Shown here one piece after another: positions 32,997 to 42,353 of a stretch of 64,000 bases of DNA. Made by a program: the position numbers and the translations under genes. The DNA comes from JABDIP01 sp965227455. GTDB taxonomy: Bacteria > Pseudomonadota > Alphaproteobacteria > DSM-16000 > Inquilinaceae. Each line of letters starts with the position of its first letter. The stretch's first letter is position 1. Location: assembly GCA_965227455.1 (NCBI GenBank), contig OZ245752.1, positions 4,030,001 through 4,094,000 on the forward strand, read 5' to 3'. The notes below the pieces were generated by a model. The model searched no databases. It was not told where the DNA came from and saw nothing but the letters and a program-made list of their open reading frames with translations.

Positions 32997-33955
32997 TGCG
33001 TCGCCTCTCCCGAGGCGCTCTCGAGCTGGCGCACCGGGTGATCGATCGGACGCAGCAGATAGCGCCAGGCCAGCTGTGCATAACCGGCATAGAGCCCGGC
33101 ACCCCGCGCCGCCTGGTGGTCACCGCCGATCTGCCGGTTGAAGTCCGGCAGCCGGTACCAGGACAGGGCCGGTCGGGCATGGTGGGCCACATGCAGGTTG
33201 TTGTTGAGATACAGCAGCGCGAAGAGCGGCCCCGCATGGACCACCGCCGTGCGCTCCGACGGGTCACGTGCCGCCCGATGCTCGGCGAAGGACCGCAGCA
33301 GGGTCAGCGCCGTGCCCGGATAGCAGAAGGCGACCAGATACAGCCAGACCGGCATTTCGCAGACGAGTCCGACCCAGATCAGCAGGCCCGCGACGCCGAT
33401 CCCGTGGCGCAGCCAGATGCCGGCATGGCGAAGATCGCCGCCGGCGATCCGCCGGACCTCGCCCGCCAGGAACCCGCCGACGACCAGGACCGGGCCGAGC
33501 AGCAGACGCCCCAGCAGGGTCTGGTTCGCCAGATACAGGGCCCTGCGGATGGGTCCGAACCCGCCCCACCGGTCGGCCGAAATGTAGAAGCTTTCCGGAT
33601 CGGCGTCGGGCTCGGTGAGCTGGTGATTGTTGTGATGCAGCAGATGAGATTCGCGATAGATCGCATAGGGCAGCCAGAGCCCCAGCGGCGGCCATCCGAG
33701 CGCCGTGTTGATCCAGCGCCGCCGGGTGGGATGGCCATGGATGGTTTCGTGCTGCAGTGAGCTGTGCCAGACGATCAGCATCCCGCCGATCGGAACCAGC
33801 AGCCAGACAGGAATCGCGGCGTGGTGCCAGGTCAGCAGTCCCCAGCCGCCATAGACGGCGACGATCACCGCCCAGGTGGGCGCTTCGAAACGGGGATTGG
33901 AGGCAATGCGGCCGGATTGTCCATGTTGTTGATTTCGTTTTGTCATTCCTGACAT
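32987..33955 (-). CDS. Membrane fatty acid desaturase
   Basis: About 322 residues with four to five hydrophobic segments and the three His boxes of membrane di-iron desaturases: HETIHGH, HLLHHNNH and HVAHH (in NNNLHVAHHARPALSW). Likely inserts a double bond into membrane lipid acyl chains or a related substrate. Start uncertain: ATGs at 33955 and 33946. It is divergent from the XRE regulator and followed by the PhnD-like gene on the same transcript. Confidence 0.85.
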   Translation of the reverse strand: MSGMTKRNQQHGQSGRIASNPRFEAPTWAVIVAVYGGWGLLTWHHAAIPVWLLVPIGGMLIVWHSSLQHETIHGHPTRRRWINTALGWPPLGLWLPYAIYRESHLLHHNNHQLTEPDADPESFYISADRWGGFGPIRRALYLANQTLLGRLLLGPVLVVGGFLAGEVRRIAGGDLRHAGIWLRHGIGVAGLLIWVGLVCEMPVWLYLVAFCYPGTALTLLRSFAEHRAARDPSERTAVVHAGPLFALLYLNNNLHVAHHARPALSWYRLPDFNRQIGGDHQAARGAGLYAGYAQLAWRYLLRPIDHPVRQLESASGEATQWR

Positions 33956-34032
33956 TTCAACGCAAATCCCGGATAAGAACAACGCGGGAACGCGCACAAA
34001 CCGAGGCGCTCGGTCATCGAGTCAGGCATTTG

Positions 34033-34062
34033 TTGACAAATCGCAAACTATGTTGCGTAACT
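34033..34062 (+). promoter_or_regulatory. Candidate promoter and palindrome in the desaturase/XRE divergent region
   Basis: A perfect TTGACA at 34033-34038 and the inverted pair CGCAA (34042-34046) / TTGCG (34053-34057) lie 40-65 bases before the XRE start. The -10 element is not clear. The palindrome overlapping the promoter could be an autoregulatory operator; inference. Confidence 0.4.
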
Positions 34063-34096
34063 ACGACATCGCTGACCATTCTCGACGAGATGCCGC

Positions 34097-34948
34097 ATGG
34101 ATCGCCGCGATTTCCTGGAGCAGTTCCGCGAACGGCTGGAAACGGTGATCGCCGAGTCCGGCATGAGCCGCAGCGCCTTCGCAACCGAGGCCGGTATGGA
34201 CCGGTCGACCCTGTCGCAGCTGCTGTCCGCCTCGAACGACCGGCTGCCCCGGGTCGAAACCCTGGCGGCGATCGCCGCCCGCTGGCAGATCAGCATCGAC
34301 TGGTTGCTCGGCCTCAGCCAGCAGGGCCAGCTCGGCGCCGACATCATGGAGGAGCAGATCAGCATCCGCCGGGACGCACTGTCGGCCGCCGACGAGATGC
34401 TCATGGATTGGCACCGCGAGGCGATCGGCTACAAGATCCGCTACGTGCCCTCCAGCATCCCGGACCTGCTACGCCTTGAGGACGTGGCGCGCTACGAGCT
34501 GGGCTATTTCGCCACCGCGCGGCCGGAGCAGGCGATCGAGAAGGCGGCGGTGCGCCTGGCCTATCAGCGGCGGCCGGAAACCGACATGGAGGCCTGCAGC
34601 TCGCTGCAGTCGATCTCCGGCTTCGCCCGGGGCGAAGGCATCTGGCGCGGCCTGGACCGCGACGCCCGGCGGCGCCAGCTCGATCACATGATCGAGCTGG
34701 TGGAGGAGCTGTACCCGACCTTCCGCTGGTTCCTGTTCGACGGGCTGCAGCGCTTCACCATCCCGGTGACGATCTTCGGCCCGCTGCGCGCCGCGGTCTA
34801 TGTCGGGCAGATGTACATGGTGTTCAATTCCACCGAGCACATCCGCACCCTGACCCAGCATTTCGACGACCTGATCCGCGGCGCCGTCATCCAGCCGACC
34901 GACGTGCCGACCTTTCTGAGGACATTGCGGGACGAACTGGCCGGCTGA
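34097..34948 (+). CDS. XRE-family transcriptional regulator with large C-terminal domain
   Basis: A 283-residue regulator. N-terminal helix-turn-helix: GMSRSAFATEAGMDRSTLSQ with RVETLAAIAARWQISIDWLL. The remaining 200 residues do not match a Cupin or peptidase and contain IGYKIRYVPSSIPDLLR, ELVEELYPTFRWFLFDGLQR and PLRAAVYVGQMYMVFNSTEH, which looks like a folded sensor domain. The gene is divergent from the desaturase/PhnD-like pair, so it may control them. No known ligand motif is visible. Confidence 0.82.
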   Translation: MDRRDFLEQFRERLETVIAESGMSRSAFATEAGMDRSTLSQLLSASNDRLPRVETLAAIAARWQISIDWLLGLSQQGQLGADIMEEQISIRRDALSAADEMLMDWHREAIGYKIRYVPSSIPDLLRLEDVARYELGYFATARPEQAIEKAAVRLAYQRRPETDMEACSSLQSISGFARGEGIWRGLDRDARRRQLDHMIELVEELYPTFRWFLFDGLQRFTIPVTIFGPLRAAVYVGQMYMVFNSTEHIRTLTQHFDDLIRGAVIQPTDVPTFLRTLRDELAG

Positions 34949-35020
34949 CGGTCGCCGCCGCTGTTCATCGCTCGGGCCGCCGGGCTACAGTCTGAACAGC
35001 GGAATTGGGGAGGCGGCGCG

Positions 35021-36469
35021 GTGGGCGCAGGCGAAACAACCATCCTGATCGGAGGCGATTGGCGCGCGGCGGCCGGCGACGAGTCGCTGCCGGTCGTCGA
35101 TCCGTCGACCGGCGAGGCCTTCGCTGCATTGTCGCGGGGCGCCGCCGCGGACATCGATGCCGCGGTCCGGTCGGCCCGCGCCGCCTTCGATGACGGCCCC
35201 TGGGGTCGGATGCCGGCGGCCGAGCGCGGGCGCATCCTGACCCGGTTGTCGCGAGCCATCGCCGAGGATTTCGAGACCCTGGTGGCCCTGGAGGCCCGCG
35301 ATACCGGCAAACCCCTGAAACAGGCCAGGGCCGACATCACCGCCTCTGCCCGCTATTTCGAATATTACGGCGGCGCCGCCGACAAGCATCACGGCACGAC
35401 CATCCCCTATCAGGACGGATTCACCGTCCTGACGGTGAAGGAGCCCTATGGCGTCACCGGCCACATCATTCCATGGAACTACCCGGCGCAGATCTTCGGC
35501 CGCACCATCGGCGGCTCGCTGGCGGCCGGCAATGCCTGCGTTCTGAAACCGGCCGAGGAGGCCTGCCAGACGCCATTGCGATTGGCCGCCCTGGCGCTGG
35601 AAGCGGGACTGCCGGAGGGCGCACTGAATGTGGTCACCGGGCTGGGTGCCGAAGCCGGCGCGGCGCTGGCCGCCCATCCGGGTCTGGACCACATCTCTTT
35701 CACCGGCTCGCCCGCGACCGGCACGCTGGTGCAGACGGCCGCCGCCCGCCACAACCGGCCGGTGACGATGGAGCTGGGCGGGAAATCGCCGCAGATCGTC
35801 TTCGACGATGCCGATCTGGAAGCGGCCCTGCCCTTCATCACCAACGCGATCATCCAGAACGCAGGCCAAACCTGTTCCGCCGGCAGCCGCCTGCTGGTGC
35901 AGGACGCAGTCGCCGAACCCTTTGTCGCGGCGGTGGCGGAGCGGTTCGCCGCTCTCGAAGCCGGCCCCTCGGATCGCGACCTGGATTGCGGGCCGCTGAT
36001 CAGCCGGGCACAGCGGGACCGTGTCCAGGACTTCCTGGACATGGGCGCGCGCGACGGTCTGCCGATCCTGGCCCAAGGTCGCATCGCCGCCAACGCACCG
36101 GCCGGCGGCTTCTATGTGGCGCCGACCCTGATCGGCGACGTCCCGCCCGATCACGCCCTGGCGCAGCAGGAGATCTTCGGCCCGGTACTGTCGGTGTTCC
36201 GCTTCGCCGGCGAGGAGGATGCCATCCGCCTTGCCAATGCCAGCGAGTTCGGTCTGGTCGCCGGGGTCTGGACGCGGGATGGCGCACGGCAGATGCGCTG
36301 TGCCCGGCGCCTCAGGGTCGGCCAGGTCTTTATCAACAATTTCGGCGCCGGCGGCGGTGTCGAGCTGCCTTTCGGCGGCATGAAGAAGAGCGGTTTCGGC
36401 CGCGAGAAGGGCTTCGAGGCCCTGGACCATTTCACCACCACGAAGACCGTCGCCATCCGCCACGGATGA
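35021..36469 (+). CDS. Aldehyde dehydrogenase
   Basis: A 482-residue NAD(P)-dependent aldehyde dehydrogenase. The catalytic Cys lies in NAGQTCSAGSRLL, the Glu in VTMELGGKSPQIVFDD, and the nucleotide-binding region has PWNYPAQIFGRTIGG and FTGSPATGTLVQ. A GTG start at 35021 has GGAGG about 6 bases upstream. It is followed 28 bases later by an SDR gene, suggesting a two-step alcohol/ketone-to-acid oxidation. Substrate not predictable. Confidence 0.9.
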   Translation: MGAGETTILIGGDWRAAAGDESLPVVDPSTGEAFAALSRGAAADIDAAVRSARAAFDDGPWGRMPAAERGRILTRLSRAIAEDFETLVALEARDTGKPLKQARADITASARYFEYYGGAADKHHGTTIPYQDGFTVLTVKEPYGVTGHIIPWNYPAQIFGRTIGGSLAAGNACVLKPAEEACQTPLRLAALALEAGLPEGALNVVTGLGAEAGAALAAHPGLDHISFTGSPATGTLVQTAAARHNRPVTMELGGKSPQIVFDDADLEAALPFITNAIIQNAGQTCSAGSRLLVQDAVAEPFVAAVAERFAALEAGPSDRDLDCGPLISRAQRDRVQDFLDMGARDGLPILAQGRIAANAPAGGFYVAPTLIGDVPPDHALAQQEIFGPVLSVFRFAGEEDAIRLANASEFGLVAGVWTRDGARQMRCARRLRVGQVFINNFGAGGGVELPFGGMKKSGFGREKGFEALDHFTTTKTVAIRHG

Positions 36470-36497
36470 GCCGGCGCAGGACCATCGGGAGGACAGC

Positions 36498-37256
36498 ATG
36501 CGGCTAGCGGGCAAGATCGCCATCGTGACGGGTGCCGGGTCGGGATTCGGCGAGGGCATCGCCGAGGCCTATGTGCGGGAGGGCGCCAAGGTCGTCGTCG
36601 CGGATATCGACGCCGATAACGGGCAGCGGGTCACCGAGTCCCTCAATGCCGGCAGCCCGGGCGCCGCGGTCTTCGTGGAGACCGATGTGGGCGATGGCGC
36701 CTCGTCAGAACGCATGGTGGCGACCGCGTCCGAGGCGTTCGGCGGGCTCGATATCCTGGTCAACAATGCCGGCGTCAGCCACCAGAACAAGCCGCTCTTG
36801 GAGATCGACGAGGCGGATTTCGACTTCGTCTTCCGGGTCAATGTGAAGGCGATCTTCCACGCCCTGCGCCACGCGGTACCGTTGCTGGCGGCGCGCGGCG
36901 GCGGATCGGTGATCAGCACCGCCTCGACGGCGGCGCTCCGGCCGCGACCGGGCCTGACCTGGTACAACGCGTCCAAGGGGGCCGTGGTGACGGCGACGAA
37001 ATCCCTGGCGGGGGAGCTGGCGCCGCAGAACATCCGGGTCAACGCGCTGTGCCCGGTGCTGGGCGACACGCCGCTCGCCGGCACCTTCATGGGCGGCGAC
37101 ACGCCGGAGAAGCGGGAGCAGTTCATCGCCACCATCCCGCTCGGCCGCATGAGCACGGCCGCCGATGTGGCCGGGGCCGCGGTCTACCTGGCGTCCGACG
37201 AGGCGGCGTTCATCACCGGCGCCGCCCTGGAGATCGACGGCGGCCGCTGCGCCTGA
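36498..37256 (+). CDS. Short-chain dehydrogenase/reductase
   Basis: A 252-residue classical SDR (FabG-like). Cofactor motif VTGAGSGFGEGIAEAYV, NNAG at VNNAGVSHQN, catalytic Ser in SVISTASTAALRPRP and Y-x-x-x-K in TWYNASKGAVVTAT. GGGAGGACAGC precedes the ATG. Acidic residue after the second strand (VVVADIDAD) suggests NAD preference. Likely in one transcript with the aldehyde dehydrogenase; substrate unknown. It ends 5 bases before the convergent hypothetical gene. Confidence 0.9.
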   Translation: MRLAGKIAIVTGAGSGFGEGIAEAYVREGAKVVVADIDADNGQRVTESLNAGSPGAAVFVETDVGDGASSERMVATASEAFGGLDILVNNAGVSHQNKPLLEIDEADFDFVFRVNVKAIFHALRHAVPLLAARGGGSVISTASTAALRPRPGLTWYNASKGAVVTATKSLAGELAPQNIRVNALCPVLGDTPLAGTFMGGDTPEKREQFIATIPLGRMSTAADVAGAAVYLASDEAAFITGAALEIDGGRCA

Positions 37257-37261
37257 GGCGA

Positions 37262-38071
37262 CTAGATCGGATCGCCGCGCCGCCGCGCCATCCCGTCGCG
37301 CAGGGCGGCCGCCTCGCGCTCGAGACCCAGGCGGTCATAGAGCCGCGCCAGTTCCCAGACCTGCGAAGCGCGCCGTTCGGTCATGCAATTGGGCAGGGTG
37401 ACCTGGGCCCGCATCAGCCCGGCGGCCTCGGCCAGCGTGTCGATCGCCGCGGCCTTCTCCCGGCCCTGCAGCAGCGCCGCGCGGCGCCAGCGCACCAGCA
37501 CCCGCTCATCCGTCGCCGCACCCCGCAGGTCGAGAAGTAGCGCCTCGCCATAGGCATCGAGGGCCGCATCTCCGGCCCCGACCCGCTCCCGCAGGGCGCC
37601 GCGCCTTGCATGCAAAGTGAAGGCCTGCGCGGGTGCAGCCGCCGCCAACTCCGCGACAACCGATTGCGACCGCTCCGACGCCGCATAGGCCGGCATCAGG
37701 CCCAGCGTGCGTTCCAGGCCGGCGATGTGGCGGTCGATCGACTCCAGCCGTGCGGCGGGCGGCTGCGCGCCGCCGCCCATGAGCGCGGCCTCGAATTCCT
37801 CCACACCGACCATGTCCGGCGAGGCAGACCCGGCCGCGCCTGTCTTCGCCAGATCGACCGAGCGCAGGAATTCGTCCGGCGCCACGGGCAGCAGCCGGCG
37901 GTCATGGACCGGCGAGGATGCGACCGCATGACATTCCGGCGAGGCATCGAGCGTCGCGTCATACCGGTCCTGGGCCGACCCGAAGGTGCGCACGGCAAGG
38001 TGGCCGCCAAGCAGGGCGAACAGCACCAAAGCCGCGATGAAGGCCCGGTCCCGGATGAGACGTGTGAACAT
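37262..38071 (-). CDS. Hypothetical membrane-anchored protein with helical repeats
   Basis: A 269-residue protein with an N-terminal membrane anchor (FIAALVLFALLGGHLAVRTF) and no other hydrophobic segment. The C-terminal two thirds are Ala/Leu/Arg-rich helix pairs, such as LHARRGALRERVGAGDAALD and AALLQGREKAAAIDTLAEAA, reminiscent of TPR but without a strong consensus. Family not recognised. It lies between SDR and the Bax-inhibitor gene. Confidence 0.6.
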   Translation of the reverse strand: MFTRLIRDRAFIAALVLFALLGGHLAVRTFGSAQDRYDATLDASPECHAVASSPVHDRRLLPVAPDEFLRSVDLAKTGAAGSASPDMVGVEEFEAALMGGGAQPPAARLESIDRHIAGLERTLGLMPAYAASERSQSVVAELAAAAPAQAFTLHARRGALRERVGAGDAALDAYGEALLLDLRGAATDERVLVRWRRAALLQGREKAAAIDTLAEAAGLMRAQVTLPNCMTERRASQVWELARLYDRLGLEREAAALRDGMARRRGDPI

Positions 38072-38130
38072 GCCTTGGAGCCTGCCCGATGGGGCCGGGG
38101 CGAGTCCAGGGGTGCACGGCGCAACGAAAA

Positions 38131-38158
38131 ACCGCCCGGCGATCTCTCGCCGGGCGGT
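38131..38158 (-). terminator. Rho-independent terminator of the Bax-inhibitor-1 gene
   Basis: ACCGCCCGGCGA and TCGCCGGGCGGT form a perfect 12-bp stem with a 4-base loop; on the minus strand it is followed by TTTT. It lies 30 bases past the stop of the Bax-inhibitor gene. Confidence 0.9.
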
Positions 38159-38188
38159 CTGTCAGGCTGAACCTGAGGTCCTGAGGCC

Positions 38189-38941
38189 CTATTCGCGATT
38201 GCCCAGGAACATGAGCAGGAACTGCAGCAGGTTGATGAAGGCGATGTAGAGGCTCAGCGCCCCGAACACCGCGGTCACCGTCTGCTCGTCCCGGCTCATC
38301 GCCTCGGAATACGACAGCTTGATCTGCTGCGTGTAGTACGAGGTCAGGCCCGAGAAGATCAACACGCCGGCCGCGGCGATGACGAATTGCATCATCGGGC
38401 TGGCCAGGAAGATGTTGACGATGCTGGCGATGATCAGGCCGATCAAGCCCATGATCAGGAAGCTGCCGAAGCCGGACAGGTTCTTCCGGGTCGTGTAGCC
38501 CCAGAGGCTGAGACCCGCGAAGGCGCCGGCGGTGATGAAGAAGGTCTTCACCAGGCTCTCGCCGGTATAGACCACCATCAGGATCGACAGGCCGATGCCG
38601 TTGACCGCCACGAAGGCCCAGTAGAAGCCCTGCGCCGTCACCGCGTTCGGCGAGCGCATCAGGAACATCGCCCCGAACAGCATGATCAGCGGCGCCCACA
38701 TCGCAAGCGAACCGAGGCCGGTCAGGCCGACGATCAGGTTGCCCTGGGTCACATAGAAGATGTTGGTGATCGCCGGGACGTTGACGACGGACCAGGCAAC
38801 GAGTCCGCTGACCACAAGACCCATGGTCATGTAGTTGTAGACGCGCAGCATGTACTGCCGCAGGCCCTCGTCAATCTCGGCCCGGTCTACGGCCTGCGCG
38901 CCGCCGTAAGCGGCAGCGCGGTCTCGCGGATCGAATGCCAT
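38189..38941 (-). CDS. Bax inhibitor-1 (YccA/BI-1) family membrane protein
   Basis: A 250-residue protein with seven hydrophobic segments, opening MAFDPRDRAAAYGGAQAVDR. The C-terminal block is YTQQIKLSYSEAMSRDEQ and LSLYIAFINLLQFLLMFLGN, characteristic of BI-1/YbhL. These proteins are pH-sensitive calcium-leak channels and interact with FtsH in bacteria. AGGAG spaced 5-6 bases from the ATG at 38941 fixes the start; a longer GTG frame is less likely. A terminator follows. Confidence 0.93.
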   Translation of the reverse strand: MAFDPRDRAAAYGGAQAVDRAEIDEGLRQYMLRVYNYMTMGLVVSGLVAWSVVNVPAITNIFYVTQGNLIVGLTGLGSLAMWAPLIMLFGAMFLMRSPNAVTAQGFYWAFVAVNGIGLSILMVVYTGESLVKTFFITAGAFAGLSLWGYTTRKNLSGFGSFLIMGLIGLIIASIVNIFLASPMMQFVIAAAGVLIFSGLTSYYTQQIKLSYSEAMSRDEQTVTAVFGALSLYIAFINLLQFLLMFLGNRE

Positions 38942-39063
38942 GGTGCTCCTCACCCGTAAAATGGAAATTTCACCCGGTGATATTGGCGCTATCCCGGGTC
39001 AGGTCAACCGAATTCGGCCCTAAAAGGCGCTCCATAAGGTTAAGTCTCGGTGACTCCGCTCGC

Positions 39064-41580
39064 TCATTCGTTGCGCAGCAGCGGCGCCGCCTTCTGGCTC
39101 AACGCCTGCCAGGTGCCGAAGAAGCCGAATGCGATGGTCACTACGGTGCACAAGACCGTCGTCAGGGCCACGGCGCTGGGGATGAAGATCCAGTCCGTCT
39201 CCATGACCCATTTCAGCACCGCCCACGCCGCGATCGAGCCGATGATGGCGGCGATTCCGGCGGTGATCAGCCCCAGCAGGCCGTATTCGATCAGGAAGGC
39301 GCGCAGAACCGTGGCGCGGGTCGCTCCCAACACCTTCAGAACCACGGAATCGTAGACCCGGCGCCGATGCCCTGCGGCGATCGCACCCGCCAGGACCAGG
39401 GTGCCGGCGACCAGCGTGATGCCGGCCGTGGCCCGGACCGCGGTGCCGATCTTGCGCAGGATGTCGTTGACCATCTCCAGCGCGTCCTTGATGCGGACCG
39501 TGGTGACGTTGGGGAATTGCCGGGTCACCGCCCGCTGCACCTGCCCCTCCACCGCATCGCTGGCCTGGATGGTGGCCAGGAAGGTGTGCGGCGCGGCGTT
39601 CATCGGGCTGGGCGAGAAGACCAACACGAAATTGATCTCCATTGTTCCCCAGTCGATTTCGCGGATATTCGCTACTTCTGCCTCAATATCGCGCCCCAAC
39701 ACATTGACGGATATACGATCTCCAATGCCGATTCCGAAAGCTGACGCCACATCCCGATAGATCGACACCAGGGGCGGGCCGGCATAATCCGACGGCCACC
39801 AATCGCCCTCGACCACATTGTGTTCCGGACGCGCCTCGGCGGCGAAGGTCAGGCCGCGGTCGCCGCGCAGGATCCAGGCGTGTTCGCGGTTGACCAGCTT
39901 GTCGCGGGCCGGCTCTCCGTTGATTTTGACGATGCGCCCGCGCAGGGACGGCACCTGGTCCAGATTGCCGGTGCCTTCCATGGCGTCGACCATGTCGGTG
40001 AACGGCGCCATCTGGTCGCGCTGGATGTCCACAAAGAAGAAGGCCGGCGCCTCGTCCGGCAGGCTCTCGGTGATCTGCCGCGACATATTGCCCTCGATCA
40101 GGGCGATGGTGACCAGCACTGTCAGGCCGAGGCCGAGCGACAGAACCACGCTGGAGGTCGGCGCTCCGGGGCGGCAGAGATTGGCCAGCGCCAGGCGCAG
40201 TCCGGGCTGCCTTGGCCGTCCGAGCCGCCGGGCCCCGGCAATCACCAGCCCGGAGGCCAGCCGGAACAGCAGGATGGTGGCGCCGGCGCCGATCACGAAC
40301 CAGATGGCGAACAGCCGCTCCTCCGCGGTTGCGATCGCCAGCCCGGCAAGCGCCAGCCCGGATACGGCGGTGGCGAGGACGAAGACCGCCCTGGGCCATC
40401 GCCGGTTGGGCGCCACCACGTCGCGAAACAGATCGGCGGCGGAGATGTCGCGGGCCCTGGCCAGCGGCCAGAGCGAGAATGTCAGCGCCGTCAGCACCCC
40501 GAAGGCCGACGCCGTCGCCAGGGCCATGGGGTAGAGCCCGGCCCGGGCGGTGACCGATAACAGATCGGAGACGATCTGGTTCACCACCATGGGCGCCACG
40601 GCGCCGATGGCGAGCCCCAGGGCGATGCCGACGGCGGAGAGGATCCCGATCTGGGTCAGGTAGGTCTGGAACACCAGCCGGCCGCTGCCGCCCAGGCATT
40701 TCAGGGTCGCGATGGTGGCGATGCGGCTGTCGAGATAGGATTTGACCGCATTGCCCACGCCGACGCCGCCGACCAGCAGGGCGGTCAGCCCCACCAGGGT
40801 CAGGAACTGGGTCAGCCGCCGCACCATGCGCTCCAGCGACGGTGCGGCATCGGTGTAGTCGCGCACGCGCCAGCCGGCATCGGGGAATCGTTCTCTCAGA
40901 TCCGCCACATAGGGGGCCACGTCGCCCCGGGAGGGCAGCCGCAGCTTCATGTGGTAGTAGATCTGGCTGCCCTCGGTCACCAGCTCGGTGACGGCCAGCG
41001 CATCGGGCGTCACCATGACCCGGGGCCCCAGGCTGAATCCGCCGGCCACCCGGTCCGGCTCATGCTCGATGACGGCTCGGACCTCCAGATCGGCTTCGCC
41101 GACCCGGATCGTATCGCCGATATCGACTGCCAGGCGGGTCAGCAAGGTCTCTTCGATCGCCGCGCCCCAGATGCCGCCGCGCTGTTCCAACGCTTCGGCC
41201 AGGGATCCGCCGCCGGCCAGCCGAAGCTCGCCATAGAGCGGATAGGCGCCGTCGACGGCCTTCAGCTCCACCAGCGTGGCATCGTCGCCGGTGCTGCGGG
41301 CCATGACCCGCATCTCCGAGCTCGCGGAAAACTCGGCCGTCGACTGGAGATGGGCCAGCTCCGCCCCTTCTGCCGGCCGGTAGATGCGGCGGATGGCGAT
41401 ATCGCCGCCCAGGATCGCCTGGCCGTCATCGCGCAGGCCTTCCATCACGCCGCTGGAGACCGACTGCACGGTGGCGATGGCCGCCACGCCCAGGGTCAGG
41501 CAGGCCAGGAAGATGCGGAAGCCGCCGAGCCCGCCGCGCAACTCGCGCCGGGCCAGCCGGAAGGGGAGCGCCCAGCGCAT
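39064..41580 (-). CDS. ABC transporter permease, FtsX/YbbP-like, 838 aa
   Basis: Large permease with an N-terminal membrane segment (GFRIFLACLTLGVAAIATVQ), a periplasmic domain of some 220 residues, a first FtsX domain (LVGLTALLVGGVGVGNAVKS), a second large soluble domain and a C-terminal FtsX domain (AGALVLAGAIAAGHRRRVYD-type region). Two domains fused in tandem match YbbP. It is coupled to the ATPase gene (overlap TGATG). Likely exports or extracts a lipid or peptide; substrate unknown, though the tesA/ybbA/ybbP neighbourhood is conserved in proteobacteria. Confidence 0.88.
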   Translation of the reverse strand: MRWALPFRLARRELRGGLGGFRIFLACLTLGVAAIATVQSVSSGVMEGLRDDGQAILGGDIAIRRIYRPAEGAELAHLQSTAEFSASSEMRVMARSTGDDATLVELKAVDGAYPLYGELRLAGGGSLAEALEQRGGIWGAAIEETLLTRLAVDIGDTIRVGEADLEVRAVIEHEPDRVAGGFSLGPRVMVTPDALAVTELVTEGSQIYYHMKLRLPSRGDVAPYVADLRERFPDAGWRVRDYTDAAPSLERMVRRLTQFLTLVGLTALLVGGVGVGNAVKSYLDSRIATIATLKCLGGSGRLVFQTYLTQIGILSAVGIALGLAIGAVAPMVVNQIVSDLLSVTARAGLYPMALATASAFGVLTALTFSLWPLARARDISAADLFRDVVAPNRRWPRAVFVLATAVSGLALAGLAIATAEERLFAIWFVIGAGATILLFRLASGLVIAGARRLGRPRQPGLRLALANLCRPGAPTSSVVLSLGLGLTVLVTIALIEGNMSRQITESLPDEAPAFFFVDIQRDQMAPFTDMVDAMEGTGNLDQVPSLRGRIVKINGEPARDKLVNREHAWILRGDRGLTFAAEARPEHNVVEGDWWPSDYAGPPLVSIYRDVASAFGIGIGDRISVNVLGRDIEAEVANIREIDWGTMEINFVLVFSPSPMNAAPHTFLATIQASDAVEGQVQRAVTRQFPNVTTVRIKDALEMVNDILRKIGTAVRATAGITLVAGTLVLAGAIAAGHRRRVYDSVVLKVLGATRATVLRAFLIEYGLLGLITAGIAAIIGSIAAWAVLKWVMETDWIFIPSAVALTTVLCTVVTIAFGFFGTWQALSQKAAPLLRNE

Positions 41581-42305
41581 CAGCCGGCCGCGACCGCGGC
41601 GTTGGCCGGCGTCCCGTGATCGACGATCAGCCCGTCGACCAGCCGGATCTGCCGGTCGCAACGATCCGCCAGGGCCGGGTCATGGGTGATCAGCAGCAGC
41701 GTCGCGCCCTTGTCCCGCGACAGGGCGAACATCAGGTCGATCACCTGCTCGCCGGTATGCCCGTCCAGATTGCCGGTCGGCTCGTCGGCCAGGATCAGCG
41801 ACGGCTCGGCGGCGAAGGCGCGGGCCAGCGCCACGCGCTGCTGCTCGCCGCCGGAGAGCTGTCCCGGATAATGGGTCAGACGGTGGCCGAGGCCGACCGC
41901 CGTCAGCCCCTCCTCCGCCCGGTCGAAGGCGTCCTTGCGGCCGGCAAATTCCAGCGGGATCGCCACGTTCTCAAGCGCCGTCATGGTCGGCACGAGATGG
42001 AAGTTCTGGAACACGATGCCGACATGGTCGCGGCGGAACAGGGCCAGCGCATCCTCGTCCAGGGCCGCCAGATCATGGCCGGCCACCACCGTGCCGCCGG
42101 AGGACGGCCGCTCCAGCCCGCCGATGATCATCATCATCGTGGACTTGCCGGACCCGGACGGTCCGACCACGCTGACCCGCTCTCCGCGGCCGATATCCAG
42201 GTCGATTCCGCGGAGGATATTGACCGGGCCGGCCGCGCTCTCCAATTCTAGGTGGACGTCCTTCAGGACGATAATGGCCTCACGGTCACCGGCAATATCG
42301 GGCAA
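41580..42305 (-). CDS. ABC transporter ATP-binding protein, LolD/YbbA-like
   Basis: A 241-residue ATPase. Walker A GPSGSGKST, signature QLSGGEQQRVALARAF, Walker B LILADEPTGNLD and H-loop LITHDPAL are intact. Start is a TTG at 42305 with GAGGA seven bases upstream; the ATG just before it is out of frame. Its start is divergent from the esterase gene with about 50 bases between, so they share a promoter region. Confidence 0.92.
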   Translation of the reverse strand: MPDIAGDREAIIVLKDVHLELESAAGPVNILRGIDLDIGRGERVSVVGPSGSGKSTMMMIIGGLERPSSGGTVVAGHDLAALDEDALALFRRDHVGIVFQNFHLVPTMTALENVAIPLEFAGRKDAFDRAEEGLTAVGLGHRLTHYPGQLSGGEQQRVALARAFAAEPSLILADEPTGNLDGHTGEQVIDLMFALSRDKGATLLLITHDPALADRCDRQIRLVDGLIVDHGTPANAAVAAG

Positions 42306-42353
42306 GGCATGGTCCTCTGGAAACGATTCCTGGCTTCAAGCCTAGATGGCGCA

